From CAWDVR01 sp044869805 (GTDB taxonomy: Bacteria; Acidobacteriota; Thermoanaerobaculia; Multivoradales; SZUA-115): 64,000 nt of DNA. The notes beneath the pieces are model-generated. The model did not search any database. It was given only the letters and a program-made list of their open reading frames with translations, and was not told the DNA's origin. The translations under genes were made by a program, and so were the position numbers. Numbering within the stretch: position 1 is the first letter of the stretch; each line of letters begins with the position of its first letter. Below are positions 7,457-15,963 of the stretch, piece by piece. The stretch spans positions 124,001 to 188,000 of the forward strand of contig JBIOXV010000149.1 in NCBI GenBank assembly GCA_044869805.1, in the 5' to 3' direction.

Positions 7457-9098
7457 CCGCCTCGAACTCGTCGCCCGGGTTCCAGGTGGGCAGGGCGGTG
7501 GCCTCGGTCACCGCCAGGCCGCAGAACAAGCCGAGCTGCGCGTTCTCCACCATGCCGTCGAGGTTCCAGTCCGGGCTCCACTCGTCGCTCGGCTGGTGGT
7601 ACTGCACCTCGGTCCAGCGCTCGATCTGCTGCTTGCCCCAGCCGGCCGGGCGGCCGACGAAGTCCGTGCCCTCGTCGAAGTAGAGCGCCGGCACGCCGAT
7701 CTTCGCCAGGTTGAACTGATCCGAGCGATAGAAGAAGCCCTTGTCGGGGAACTGGTCCGGCTTGACGACCCGCCCCTGCGCCGCGGCGAAAGCGGAGGCC
7801 AGATCGTCGAGCGAGGACTTGCCGGCGCCGATCAGTGTGATGTCCCGGGTCTTGCCCCAGATGTTGCCGCCGTCATAGTTGATGATGGCGGCGATCTTGC
7901 CGGGATGGAAGCTGGGAAACGTGGCGTAGTAGCGCGAGCCCAGCAGGCCCTGCTCCTCGGCGGCGAAGAACAGGAACATCACCGAGCGCCGCGGCGCCTT
8001 CGGCAGGCTGGTGATCGCCTTGGCAATCGCCAGCACCTGCGAGGTGCCCGCCGCGTTGTCCACCGCGCCGTTGTAGATCACGTCCTTGTCGCCCTCCGGC
8101 GCGCCCTTGCCGAGGTGGTCGTGGTGGGCGGAGAAGATCACCACCTCGTCCTTCAGTTCCGGGTCCGAGCCCGGCAGCAGGCCCAGCACGTTGGCGGTCG
8201 CCGTGCGGCTCACCTCGTTCGAGAGCGTGAGCGAGGTCCGGATCCCCAGCGGCACGGGCCGGAAGTCCTTCTTGCGGGCCGCGGCGAGGAGCTGATCCAG
8301 GTCCCGGCCGGCGGCGGTGAGCAGCCGCCGCGTGGCCTCCTCCGTGGCCCAGGCCTTCACCTGGATGCGCGGCTCGCCGGCCGGCGGCAGCTCGAACTGC
8401 GGGCCGCTCCAGGAGGTCTGCACCACCTGCCATGGGTAGCCCGCCGAGGGCGTGGTGTGGAGGATGATCGCCCCGGCCGCGCCCTGGCGCGCGGCGCTCT
8501 CGTACTTGTAGACCCAGCGGCCGTAGTAGAGCCGCGTCACGCCGGCGAAGAGCGCCGGGTCCCAGTCCGGGTCGTTGTTGAGCATCAGCAGGACCTTGCC
8601 CTTCAAGTCCATGCCCTTGAAGTCGTCCCAGCCGTACTCCGGCGCCTGGATGCCGTAGCCCACGAAGACCACCTCCGCGCCGTCGATCTTCGCCGTCGAC
8701 TCCGGCACGCCGCTCGCGGCGATGTAGTCCTCGTGCCAGGCGAGGTTCACCTGTTTGCCGCCCGCCGCGAAGCTCCACAGCTTTGGCGCCGAGGCGTGGA
8801 CGCTCAGGATGTCGATCGGCTGCTCCCACGAGCCGTCCTTGCCGCCAGGCTGCAAGCCCAGGAAGCCGAGCTGCGCGCCCAGGTACCTCCGCGTCAGCTC
8901 GTCACCCCGGCTCGCCGGCCCGCGGCCCTCCAACAGGTCGTCTGCCAAGAAGCGGATCGGCCCCTCGAGCACCGCCGGCGTGATCAGCTCCGCAGCCTCC
9001 TCCGCCCCGGCCGAGAGCGGGGGAGGGGCGGCGGTGGCGGGGAGGGCGGCGGAGAGCCCGCCGAGCACGAGGAGCACAAGGGCAAGGAGTGAGCGCAT
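7425..9098 (-). CDS. secreted M28-family zinc aminopeptidase with PA domain
   Basis: The protein has 557 residues. CGGAGGAACG precedes the ATG and a signal peptide covers residues 1-23. A protease-associated domain lies at about residues 130-260 (VVFVGYGIQAPEYGWDDFKG, then ARQGAAGAIIL). The M28 zinc ligands can be placed in order: AHHDHLG (His near 325), AVDNAAG, AAEEQGLLGS (catalytic Glu and ligand Glu), INYDGG and YHQPSDEW (last His). All are intact. It should trim peptides outside the cytoplasm. The gene converges on the DUF1223 gene with a 32-base overlap. Confidence 0.92.
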   Translation of the reverse strand: MRSLLALVLLVLGGLSAALPATAAPPPLSAGAEEAAELITPAVLEGPIRFLADDLLEGRGPASRGDELTRRYLGAQLGFLGLQPGGKDGSWEQPIDILSVHASAPKLWSFAAGGKQVNLAWHEDYIAASGVPESTAKIDGAEVVFVGYGIQAPEYGWDDFKGMDLKGKVLLMLNNDPDWDPALFAGVTRLYYGRWVYKYESAARQGAAGAIILHTTPSAGYPWQVVQTSWSGPQFELPPAGEPRIQVKAWATEEATRRLLTAAGRDLDQLLAAARKKDFRPVPLGIRTSLTLSNEVSRTATANVLGLLPGSDPELKDEVVIFSAHHDHLGKGAPEGDKDVIYNGAVDNAAGTSQVLAIAKAITSLPKAPRRSVMFLFFAAEEQGLLGSRYYATFPSFHPGKIAAIINYDGGNIWGKTRDITLIGAGKSSLDDLASAFAAAQGRVVKPDQFPDKGFFYRSDQFNLAKIGVPALYFDEGTDFVGRPAGWGKQQIERWTEVQYHQPSDEWSPDWNLDGMVENAQLGLFCGLAVTEATALPTWNPGDEFEAARKEALGSLP

Positions 9099-9275
9099 CG
9101 TTCCTCCGAAGCGTGTAGGTGGACGGAGGAGATCCTAACAGCCCTTGGTGAAGCTGCGCGGAGTCGCGTGGCGAGCGCCGTGGGCCAAGGTGAGGCCATC
9201 CGACGTCCACCGCCGGAGCCTGCTACTATTCCAGCACTCCAACGCCTACGCCGAGCGTGAATCCGCCATCTTCGT

Positions 9276-9293
9276 TAGCTTGCCTAGCTTGCC
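9276..9293 (+). repeat. tandem 9-base direct repeat upstream of sigma gene
   Basis: TAGCTTGCC occurs twice in direct succession, 40 bases before the start of the ECF sigma gene. It may be a regulator site, but no promoter elements around it are clear and a chance repeat is possible. Confidence 0.2.
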
Positions 9294-9332
9294 GGACTGG
9301 ACCTTGGGTCGAGAACCGCAGCGTAACGGCCG

Positions 9333-9959
9333 ATGAGCGATGCCGCCTGGCAGGAGGGTGGTGAAGGGAAGCCGAGGGAGGCCCCGGCCTTTCACCAGCT
9401 CTTCGCGCGTCTCTATCCCGCGGTCGTCTACTTCTTCCAGCGCCAGGGCTTTGGCCGTGAGGAGAGCCGCGACCTAGCGCAAGACACATTTCTTCGTGTC
9501 TATAGGGGGATGAGTGGTTTTCGCGAGGAGGCCCGGATCGAGACCTGGCTCTTCCGGATCGCCAAGAACATCGCCTTCAACGCCCGGCGATACGACATGG
9601 CGGCCCGCCGGCGCCACGAGGAGGTCTCACTGGAGGAGGCGTTGGAGCAAGGAGACCCGGTCCTTCCCCAGACGCGGCGGCCTGGGCTGGGCTCGCCCGA
9701 TCCCCTCGAGGAGCTCCTCGAGGACGAGCGAACCCGGACCTTGCGCCAGGCGGTCGAGGAGCTGCCCCCCAAGATGCGGCAAGTGCTCCTGCTGCGCGTC
9801 GACCAGAGCCTCAAATACCGGGAGATCGCCGCGCTGCTCGAAGTCTCGATCGAAACCGTGAAGGCCCATCTCTACCAGGCCAAGGGCGCACTGATCACCC
9901 GGCTGGGTGGCCCGCTGCAGGCGGCGGAGGAGCGCCTTTTCAGGGAGGAAGAGCCGTGA
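9333..9959 (+). CDS. ECF-type RNA polymerase sigma factor
   Basis: The protein has 208 residues. Region 2 is seen at residues 20-90 (LFARLYPAVVYFFQRQGF, then SRDLAQDTFLRVYRGM and ETWLFRIAKNIAFN). Region 4 lies at 140-195 (ELPPKMRQVLLLRVDQSLKYR, then EVSIETVKAHLYQAKGAL), a complete helix-turn-helix. Region 3 is absent, as expected for ECF factors. The gene overlaps the next one by GTGA, so the membrane partner downstream is translationally coupled and is its probable anti-sigma factor. It heads the caspase-fold island and probably controls it. Confidence 0.93.
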   Translation: MSDAAWQEGGEGKPREAPAFHQLFARLYPAVVYFFQRQGFGREESRDLAQDTFLRVYRGMSGFREEARIETWLFRIAKNIAFNARRYDMAARRRHEEVSLEEALEQGDPVLPQTRRPGLGSPDPLEELLEDERTRTLRQAVEELPPKMRQVLLLRVDQSLKYREIAALLEVSIETVKAHLYQAKGALITRLGGPLQAAEERLFREEEP

Positions 9960-10801
9960 GCCACGGCGAGACGGACCTCGAGCGGGCCCTGGCCCGGCTG
10001 CGGCGGGAGCGATCGCCGGCGGGCACCGAGACGCCCGGCGAGCGGGAGCTCGTTGCCTATTCCACCGGCGAGCTCGAAGAGGCGGCGGCGGAGTCGGTGC
10101 GCGACTACCTCGCTCGGGACGCGGAGACCGCGCGCCTCGTGCTCGACCTCAAGGAGTCGCTGGCCGCACAGCCACCCTCGGGTGCGGCGCCCCTGAGCGA
10201 AGCCGAGCTGGCCGCCGACTGGTCGGCGCTCGAACGCCGGCTCGGCGCTCGCGACGCCCCCCACGCCGCGGTTGGGAGGCGGGTGCGCCTCCCCATCCAT
10301 GCCTCTGCGTCGTTCGCCTGGGCGGTGGCGGCCTCGGCGCTGTTGATCGCTCTCGGGCTCGGCGCCTGGGGGCTCCGCTCGAGCCGGGAAAAAGCGCGTT
10401 TGGAGCAGGAGGCCCGAGCCCATGGCGAAGCCCAGGCGAACGCTCCCTACGCCTTCCTCGAGCTTGCACGCGAGCGCGTGCGCGACGCGGAGGGGTCCCG
10501 CGAGCGGCCTCGTCTGGAGGTGGGGCCCCAGCCTTCTTTCGTCAGCCTCTCGCCGCCGGCGGGGAGCGAGCATCGGGTCTTCGAGGTGGAGGTCGAGGGC
10601 CTGGCCCCCGGCGGCAGCCCACCGCGGACGCTGGTAAAGGGGCTGCGCTTCGATCGCGAGCAGCGGTTGCTCTTCTCGGTGACGCGACATGCGCTTCCGC
10701 CCGGCACCTACAAGCTCAGGCTCTACGGGATCGCGGCGGCGGGCCGGCATGAGCTTGCCGACTACGAGGTGGAGGTGGTCCCGGTGGCTCCTGCGCCGTA
10801 G
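9956..10801 (+). CDS. single-pass membrane protein, probable anti-sigma factor
   Basis: The protein has 281 residues from a GTG that overlaps the sigma stop (GTGA). Residues 27-65 (GERELVAYSTGELEE, then VRDYLARDAETARLVLDL) resemble the cytoplasmic N-terminus of anti-sigma factors but lack the His and Cys zinc ligands. One transmembrane segment spans about residues 119-140. The outer part ends in a beta-sandwich-like domain (HALPPGTYKLRLYGI, ELADYEVEVV). The same layout, with the zinc motif kept, is found in the protein at 58425-59249 beside the second CHAT gene. The anti-sigma role follows from position and layout, not from a proven motif. Confidence 0.7.
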   Translation: MSHGETDLERALARLRRERSPAGTETPGERELVAYSTGELEEAAAESVRDYLARDAETARLVLDLKESLAAQPPSGAAPLSEAELAADWSALERRLGARDAPHAAVGRRVRLPIHASASFAWAVAASALLIALGLGAWGLRSSREKARLEQEARAHGEAQANAPYAFLELARERVRDAEGSRERPRLEVGPQPSFVSLSPPAGSEHRVFEVEVEGLAPGGSPPRTLVKGLRFDREQRLLFSVTRHALPPGTYKLRLYGIAAAGRHELADYEVEVVPVAPAP

Positions 10802-13800
10802 GCTCACCGCGGCGCTCGGTCCCTACCTGGCGTTCGCCCTGGCGGTGGCCGCGGGCGCGTCGCACGCCCTGCGTCGCGAGCCGGGCGCCGCCGATCCCTG
10901 TGCCGAGGGCGCGGTGACCTGGCTCGGAGTCGGCGCGGCCATCGAGCGCCCGATCGGCCCCGGAGAACGGCATTCTTACCGTGTCGACCTGGCGGAGGGC
11001 TCGTTCGCCCGCGCCTGGGTCGGCCAGCAGACCAGGGACGTGGTCATCGAGCTCCGGGGCTCGGACGGCCGGCTGCTGGCCGCGATCGACAATCCCTATG
11101 AGACTCGGCGGCCGGAGCTGGTCCCACTGCTGAGCGGGGTGGGGGGTGCTACCTGCTTCGTGGTGCGACCCTTCGGGAAGGATGTCTCGGGCGCGGCCTA
11201 CCGGGTGACGCTCGAGCTGGAGCCACAGCCTGCGACAGCCGCCGACCGCGCGCTGTTCGAGGGGCTGGTGGAGATGGAGGCCGGCGAGCTGGCCGCCGGC
11301 TTGCGCTCCTTCGCGGCGGCGCTCGGGCACCTGGCCCGCGCCGCGGACCGGCTGCAGGCGGCCGGTGAGCCGTTGCTCGAGGCGGAAGCTCGCCAGGCCC
11401 TGGGCGAGTCTCTGCTCGACGCCCGGAGCCATCCCCGGACCAACGCGCAGGCCCTGGACGAGCTTTCGGCCGCCCTCGCGCTATACCGCGGGCCGGCCGG
11501 CCGCGAGCCGGCGGTCGAGGCCGGTCTGCTCAACTTCCTGGGCCAGGCGCAGCAACGCCTGGGGCTGCTGCGGGCGGCGCGCGACAGTCACCGGGAGGCG
11601 ATGGCGCTCGCCGCCAGCACTTCTCAACGGGAAGCCGAACGCTTTGCCCGCGCCAACCTCGCAACGGTCCTGGCGCGGCTCGGTGCCTTGCAAGGAGCGC
11701 TGGACCTGGGCCGGCATTGGCTGGCGGAGACCCGCGAGCGGGGCCTGGCCCACGAGGAGCTCGCCGCGCTCGACTTTCTCGCCAACCTCAGGATCAGCCT
11801 CGGGAGCTACGCCGAGGCGAGGCGCAACGCCGAGGATCTCCTGGCGCGCGCGCAGACGGCCGGCGACCCCCGTTTCCAAGCCATGGCCTGGGAGTATCTC
11901 GGCAGCCTGGACCGTCGCCGCGGCGCCTGGGCCGAGGCCGGCCGCGCCTTCGAGCGCGGCCTGGACCTGCTGACGGCGCTCCCGGCTGGGACCGTCGACG
12001 CCGAACGCGCGCTGGTGCTCAATGGGCTCGCGCTCGCCCTCTCCAACCAGGGCGAGCACGGGGCCGCGCTGGCCCGGATCGGCGAGGCAGCCGGGCTCTA
12101 CTCGCGGCTCGGCCGCCGGCTCGACCTCGGGCTCACCCGTTTCAATGAGGGCACCGTGCTCGCCGCCGCCGGCCGGCAGGCCGAAGGGCTCGCCCGCTGC
12201 GACGAGGCCCTGGCGGCTCTCGACGAGCTCGGAAACCGCGGCGGGCAGGCGTCGGCGCTCCTCTGCCGCGCGCGGGCCCTCGCCAGCCTCGGCCGTACGG
12301 AGGAGGCCGCCGCCGCCGCGGAGCGCTCGCTCGCGATCGTCGAAAGCCTGTGGGACGAGCTCGACGACCCCGAGCTGCGCCTGCACTACCGGGAATCCAA
12401 GCGTGAGTACTATGCGACCTACATCGACATCCTGATGCGGCAGGGCGAGCCGACCGTGGAGCGCGAGCGGGTGGCGCGCGCCCTGGAGGTGAGCGAGCGC
12501 ACCCACGGCCGGCTGCTCCTCCAGGATCTGTGGGCGCTCCGCGACGGCTTGCGGCGCAAGGTTGACCCCGCGCTCCAGGAGCGGGCGGCGGGCTTGCGCG
12601 CCTTGCTCGGCGAGGCGCAGCCTTGGGCAGGGCCGCCGGCGGCGCGGCGCAGCTCCTCGGGCACGACGCGCCGTGCCTCGCTGCTCGCGGACTACGAGCG
12701 GGTCGAGGAAGAGATCCGGCGCCGGAGCGCCGCCTACGCTGCGCTCACCCGGCCGCGGGTGCTGCGGGCGATCGAAATCCAGCGCCGGCTCCTGGACCGC
12801 GACACCGCGCTCCTGGTCTACTCCCTCGGCCCCGAGCGAAGCTATCTCTGGCACGTGGGGCCGCGCTCGCTCGTGAGCTACCCCCTGGCGCCCGGCGCGG
12901 CCCTCTCGTCGTTGGCCGCGCGGGCGGCGACGCTCGCCGCCCGGGGGAGCGACCCGACGATCGCCGACCAGGCCGACGTGGCCCTGGCCGAGCTCTCGCG
13001 CGAGCTACTGGGCCCGCTCGCGGGGAGGCTCACGGCGCGGCGGCTGATCGTCGTCCCCGAAGGCGCCTTGCAATACGTGCCGTTTGGCGCCTTGCCGCAT
13101 CCCGACGACCTCGACCGGGCGGCCGGCCCGCCGGCGCTCCTCCTCGACCGCCACGAGATCGTCACGCTGCCCTCGGCGAGCGTGCTCGCAGTGCTCCGGG
13201 AGATGCGTGCGCGCCGGCCGCGGCCGAGCCTGCTTCTCGCCCTGATCGGCGATCCCGTGCTGCACGCGGAGGATTCGCGCCTCCCGCCCGAGGCCCGAGA
13301 GCTGGATCGCGATGCCGCACCACCGGCGGCCGGGGCCGATCCGATCGTGGCCTCTGCGGCGGCGGCGCGGCTCGACGAGTTGCCCTACGCGCGCGCCGAG
13401 ATCGAGGCTCTGCGCAGCAAGGTCGCCCCGGAGCTCGCCGTGGAGCTTTCCGGGCTCGCCGCGCATCGCGACCAGCTGCTCGCAGGGGCGCTGCGCGGGG
13501 CCCGCATCGTGCACTTCGCCACCCACGCGTCGATCGACGCGGCCGAGCCCGAAGCCTCACGAATCGTGCTGTCGCGCTTCGATCCGGAGGGCCGCCCGCG
13601 AGACGGGTCGCTCAGCCTGCTCGACGTGTACTCGCTCGAGGTGGACGCCGACCTCGTGGTGTTGAGCGCCTGCAGCACCGCCCTCGGCCGGGAGGTCGGC
13701 GGCGAGGGCCTGATCAGCTTCACGCGCGGCTTTATGTACGCCGGAGTCCCCAGCGTGGTGGTCTCGCTCTGGGACGTCGACGACGAGGCCACCTCGGTGC

Positions 13801-13949
13801 TCATGGAGCGTTTCTACTCCTTGCTGCTCGACCAGGGCCTGGCGCCAGGCGCGGCGTTGCGCGAGGCCCAGCTCTCCCTGCGCCGCGAGCCGCGCTGGCA
13901 CCGGCCCTATCACTGGGCCGCGTTTTCCCTGCACGGTGACTGGCGGTGA
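10749..13949 (+). CDS. TPR-repeat protein with C-terminal CHAT protease domain
   Basis: The protein has 1066 residues from the ATG at 10749, which overlaps the preceding gene by 53 bases; the SD is weak, so the start is uncertain. A signal or anchor segment covers residues 1-40. A PPC-like beta domain follows (IGPGERHSYRVDLAEGSF, residues 55-155), then an array of TPR helices (about 170-640). The CHAT domain covers 800-1066 and holds the catalytic pair His926 (HFATHA) and Cys975 (LSACSTALG), followed by the closing HWAAFSLHGDW. CHAT is a caspase-fold cysteine peptidase. With a signal segment it should face the periplasm. It follows the ECF/anti-sigma pair in the same operon and may sense or cleave in that pathway. 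Confidence 0.9.
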   Translation: MSLPTTRWRWSRWLLRRRLTAALGPYLAFALAVAAGASHALRREPGAADPCAEGAVTWLGVGAAIERPIGPGERHSYRVDLAEGSFARAWVGQQTRDVVIELRGSDGRLLAAIDNPYETRRPELVPLLSGVGGATCFVVRPFGKDVSGAAYRVTLELEPQPATAADRALFEGLVEMEAGELAAGLRSFAAALGHLARAADRLQAAGEPLLEAEARQALGESLLDARSHPRTNAQALDELSAALALYRGPAGREPAVEAGLLNFLGQAQQRLGLLRAARDSHREAMALAASTSQREAERFARANLATVLARLGALQGALDLGRHWLAETRERGLAHEELAALDFLANLRISLGSYAEARRNAEDLLARAQTAGDPRFQAMAWEYLGSLDRRRGAWAEAGRAFERGLDLLTALPAGTVDAERALVLNGLALALSNQGEHGAALARIGEAAGLYSRLGRRLDLGLTRFNEGTVLAAAGRQAEGLARCDEALAALDELGNRGGQASALLCRARALASLGRTEEAAAAAERSLAIVESLWDELDDPELRLHYRESKREYYATYIDILMRQGEPTVERERVARALEVSERTHGRLLLQDLWALRDGLRRKVDPALQERAAGLRALLGEAQPWAGPPAARRSSSGTTRRASLLADYERVEEEIRRRSAAYAALTRPRVLRAIEIQRRLLDRDTALLVYSLGPERSYLWHVGPRSLVSYPLAPGAALSSLAARAATLAARGSDPTIADQADVALAELSRELLGPLAGRLTARRLIVVPEGALQYVPFGALPHPDDLDRAAGPPALLLDRHEIVTLPSASVLAVLREMRARRPRPSLLLALIGDPVLHAEDSRLPPEARELDRDAAPPAAGADPIVASAAAARLDELPYARAEIEALRSKVAPELAVELSGLAAHRDQLLAGALRGARIVHFATHASIDAAEPEASRIVLSRFDPEGRPRDGSLSLLDVYSLEVDADLVVLSACSTALGREVGGEGLISFTRGFMYAGVPSVVVSLWDVDDEATSVLMERFYSLLLDQGLAPGAALREAQLSLRREPRWHRPYHWAAFSLHGDWR

Positions 13950-14128
13950 CCGCCTGCGAAGTAGCCCCACGGGCTGTTGCCCAGGCTTCGCCGGCCTAAA
14001 CATCGCCTTCGCCGACGTGTCTCTAACAGTTGTCACGACATCGGCCGGCTCGCAATCGAAACCGGGCGCCGGGTCCGAGCCCCGGCCCCCGCTCAGCGAT
14101 CGCGGCAGCGCGGCGAAGGAGGAGGTCA

Positions 14129-14446
14129 ATGAGCACCCAGGCCGAGGACAAGGGCAGGCGTCTCGCGATGCGCGGCGCAGCGGGGGACGGCACCGCGCGG
14201 CCACCGTTCGGCGGTCCGTCGCAGGGCCCGGTGCCCGAGGACACGCATGACACGCCGGTCAACTACCCGGCGCCGGGGGACGAGGCGGGAAAGCCGCCCT
14301 TCGGAGGCGCCTCGCAGGGCAAGCCTCCCGAGCCACCTCCACCTCCGGATCCCAGCTACCCGGTGCCCGGCGATCCCGAGCGCCGCCGGGCCGGGTCGGA
14401 GCCGATCTGGCCGCTCGACGAGGAGCCCGAGGAGCCCGACCGCTGA
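14129..14446 (+). CDS. small Pro/Gly-rich protein with two PPFGG.SQG repeats
   Basis: The protein has 105 residues. The ATG is preceded by GGAGGTCA, a strong ribosome site. There is no signal peptide or membrane segment. Two repeats share the layout PPFGGPSQG or PPFGGASQG followed about 20 residues later by YPAPGD or YPVPGD; the end is acidic. The chain is probably disordered. It lies between the TPR-CHAT gene and the C25-like peptidase gene, in the same direction. Short disordered proteins inside protease operons are often substrates or inhibitors, so that is a reasonable guess. I recognise no family. Confidence 0.75.
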   Translation: MSTQAEDKGRRLAMRGAAGDGTARPPFGGPSQGPVPEDTHDTPVNYPAPGDEAGKPPFGGASQGKPPEPPPPPDPSYPVPGDPERRRAGSEPIWPLDEEPEEPDR

Positions 14447-14531
14447 GCGGCGCGGCGGCAGGACCCGGGCTCGGTGCTCCTCGATGGCCGCCTTGCCGGG
14501 CCCGATGTCGCGTTCTCTCCCTGGAGGTGTC

Positions 14532-15953
14532 ATGAGCATCCGCCGTCCCGCCCCGCAAGCGCTCTCCTTCAATGGGGTCGACGGTGCCACCGGGGCCCTC
14601 GCCTGGCCGGAGGTGACGGAGCGGGAGCTCGCGGCAGCCCTCGCGCGTCGGGTGATCGACCTCGATCGCCTGGCGGAGACCGGGAAGCCGTTCACCCCGT
14701 TCCCGCTCGGCCGCCTGGATGCGGCGGGATGGGGCGTAATCTTCCACCGCGACGCCGACCCGGCGGTGCGGGCCGCCCTGGCGCCGCTTCTCGCTTGGCG
14801 GCGGCAGCAGGCGGCCAAGCGCAAGCCGAGGCTCTTTCGCGACTTCGCTGGCGAGTGCGGGGTCTGGCCGCGGGAAACCGCCTACGAGTTCCTGGAGCGG
14901 CACGGCGTCGGACCGGCGAGCGGCGACCCCGAAACCATGCCGTACTACCTGCTGCTGGTCGGCGGGCCGGAGGAGATCCCCTTCGCCTTCCAGTACCAGC
15001 TGGCGGGCGGCCATGCCGTGGGGCGCTTGGCCTGCGACCGGCTCGAGGACTATGCCCGTTACGCGGCGAGCGTGGTCCGTGCCGAGCGCGAGGGATGCGG
15101 CCGACGGCGCCAGCTCTCGGTGGTGGCGCCGCGCCATCGCGACGACGAAGCCACGCGCTGCGGCGAAGAGAACCTCGTAGCGCCGTTCTGTGAGCGCTTC
15201 TCCCAGCGTTTCGACCGATCGCGGAGCCGGCAGGCCTGGAAGCTCGACGTGGCGAGCGGCGCCCGGGCCACCAAGCGGGAGCTCATCGGTCGCCTGGCGG
15301 CGGCGGACGGCCCGGCATTGATGCTGACGGTGTCGCACGGGCTCACCTTCTCCTCCGGCCACCCGCTGCAGCCGAAGATGCAGGGCGCGCTCATCACCTC
15401 CGAGTGGCCGGGCGCTCTGGATTGGCCGCGCGCGCTGCCGCCGGAGTTCTACGTGGCGGCCGCTGACCTCGGGGAAGAGGCCTGCCTGCACGGCCTCGTC
15501 AGCTTCCACTTCGCCTGCTTCTCGGGCGGCACACCGGAGCTCGACAACTTCTCTCGCGACCGCAGGCGAAAGCCCCCACGCCTGGCGCCCGAGCCCTTCG
15601 TCGCCGCCCTGCCGAAGCGCATGCTCACGCACCCTAACGGCGGTGCACTGGCTGTGATCGGTCACGTGGACAGCGCCTGGGCTCACTCGTTCCTCTGGCG
15701 CCGGCTCAAGCAGCAATCGCAGGCTTTTGAGCACTGCTTCGAAGCGCTGATCGCCGGCCAGCCGGTGGGTGCGGCGATGGAGGCCTTCTCGGCCCGACTG
15801 GACGCGATCGTCCGCGAGCAGATGAGCCTCACCCTGCGGCACGACGCGCGGGAGGCGGCGGCCCGGCGGCTCGACGCCTCATGGCACGCGGCGGTCACCG
15901 ACCTACGCAACTACGTGGTGCTGGGTGATCCCGCCGTGCGGGTCGCCTGCTGA
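14532..15953 (+). CDS. C25/gingipain-like caspase-fold cysteine peptidase
   Basis: The protein has 473 residues; CTGGAGGTGTC places GGAGGT before the ATG. There is no signal peptide, so it is probably cytoplasmic. The core has the order of a caspase-haemoglobinase fold: YYLLLVGGPEEIPFAFQYQL, then LMLTVSHGLTF with His269, then VSFHFACFSGGTPELDNFS with Cys329, then ALAVIGHVDSAWAHSF. The H-G and A-C-x-S-G pair matches clan CD peptidase family C25. The N-terminal 130 residues are unlike gingipains. It is followed 10 bases later by the C14 caspase gene, so the two are co-expressed and may act as a cascade. Confidence 0.75.
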   Translation: MSIRRPAPQALSFNGVDGATGALAWPEVTERELAAALARRVIDLDRLAETGKPFTPFPLGRLDAAGWGVIFHRDADPAVRAALAPLLAWRRQQAAKRKPRLFRDFAGECGVWPRETAYEFLERHGVGPASGDPETMPYYLLLVGGPEEIPFAFQYQLAGGHAVGRLACDRLEDYARYAASVVRAEREGCGRRRQLSVVAPRHRDDEATRCGEENLVAPFCERFSQRFDRSRSRQAWKLDVASGARATKRELIGRLAAADGPALMLTVSHGLTFSSGHPLQPKMQGALITSEWPGALDWPRALPPEFYVAAADLGEEACLHGLVSFHFACFSGGTPELDNFSRDRRRKPPRLAPEPFVAALPKRMLTHPNGGALAVIGHVDSAWAHSFLWRRLKQQSQAFEHCFEALIAGQPVGAAMEAFSARLDAIVREQMSLTLRHDAREAAARRLDASWHAAVTDLRNYVVLGDPAVRVAC

Positions 15954-15963
15954 GGGTCCGGCG

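Noticed and set aside
9956..10801. Zinc-dependent anti-sigma motif in the partner of the first ECF factor
   Set aside because: No H-x3-C-x2-C or similar set exists in its N-terminus; the anti-sigma call rests on position and layout only.
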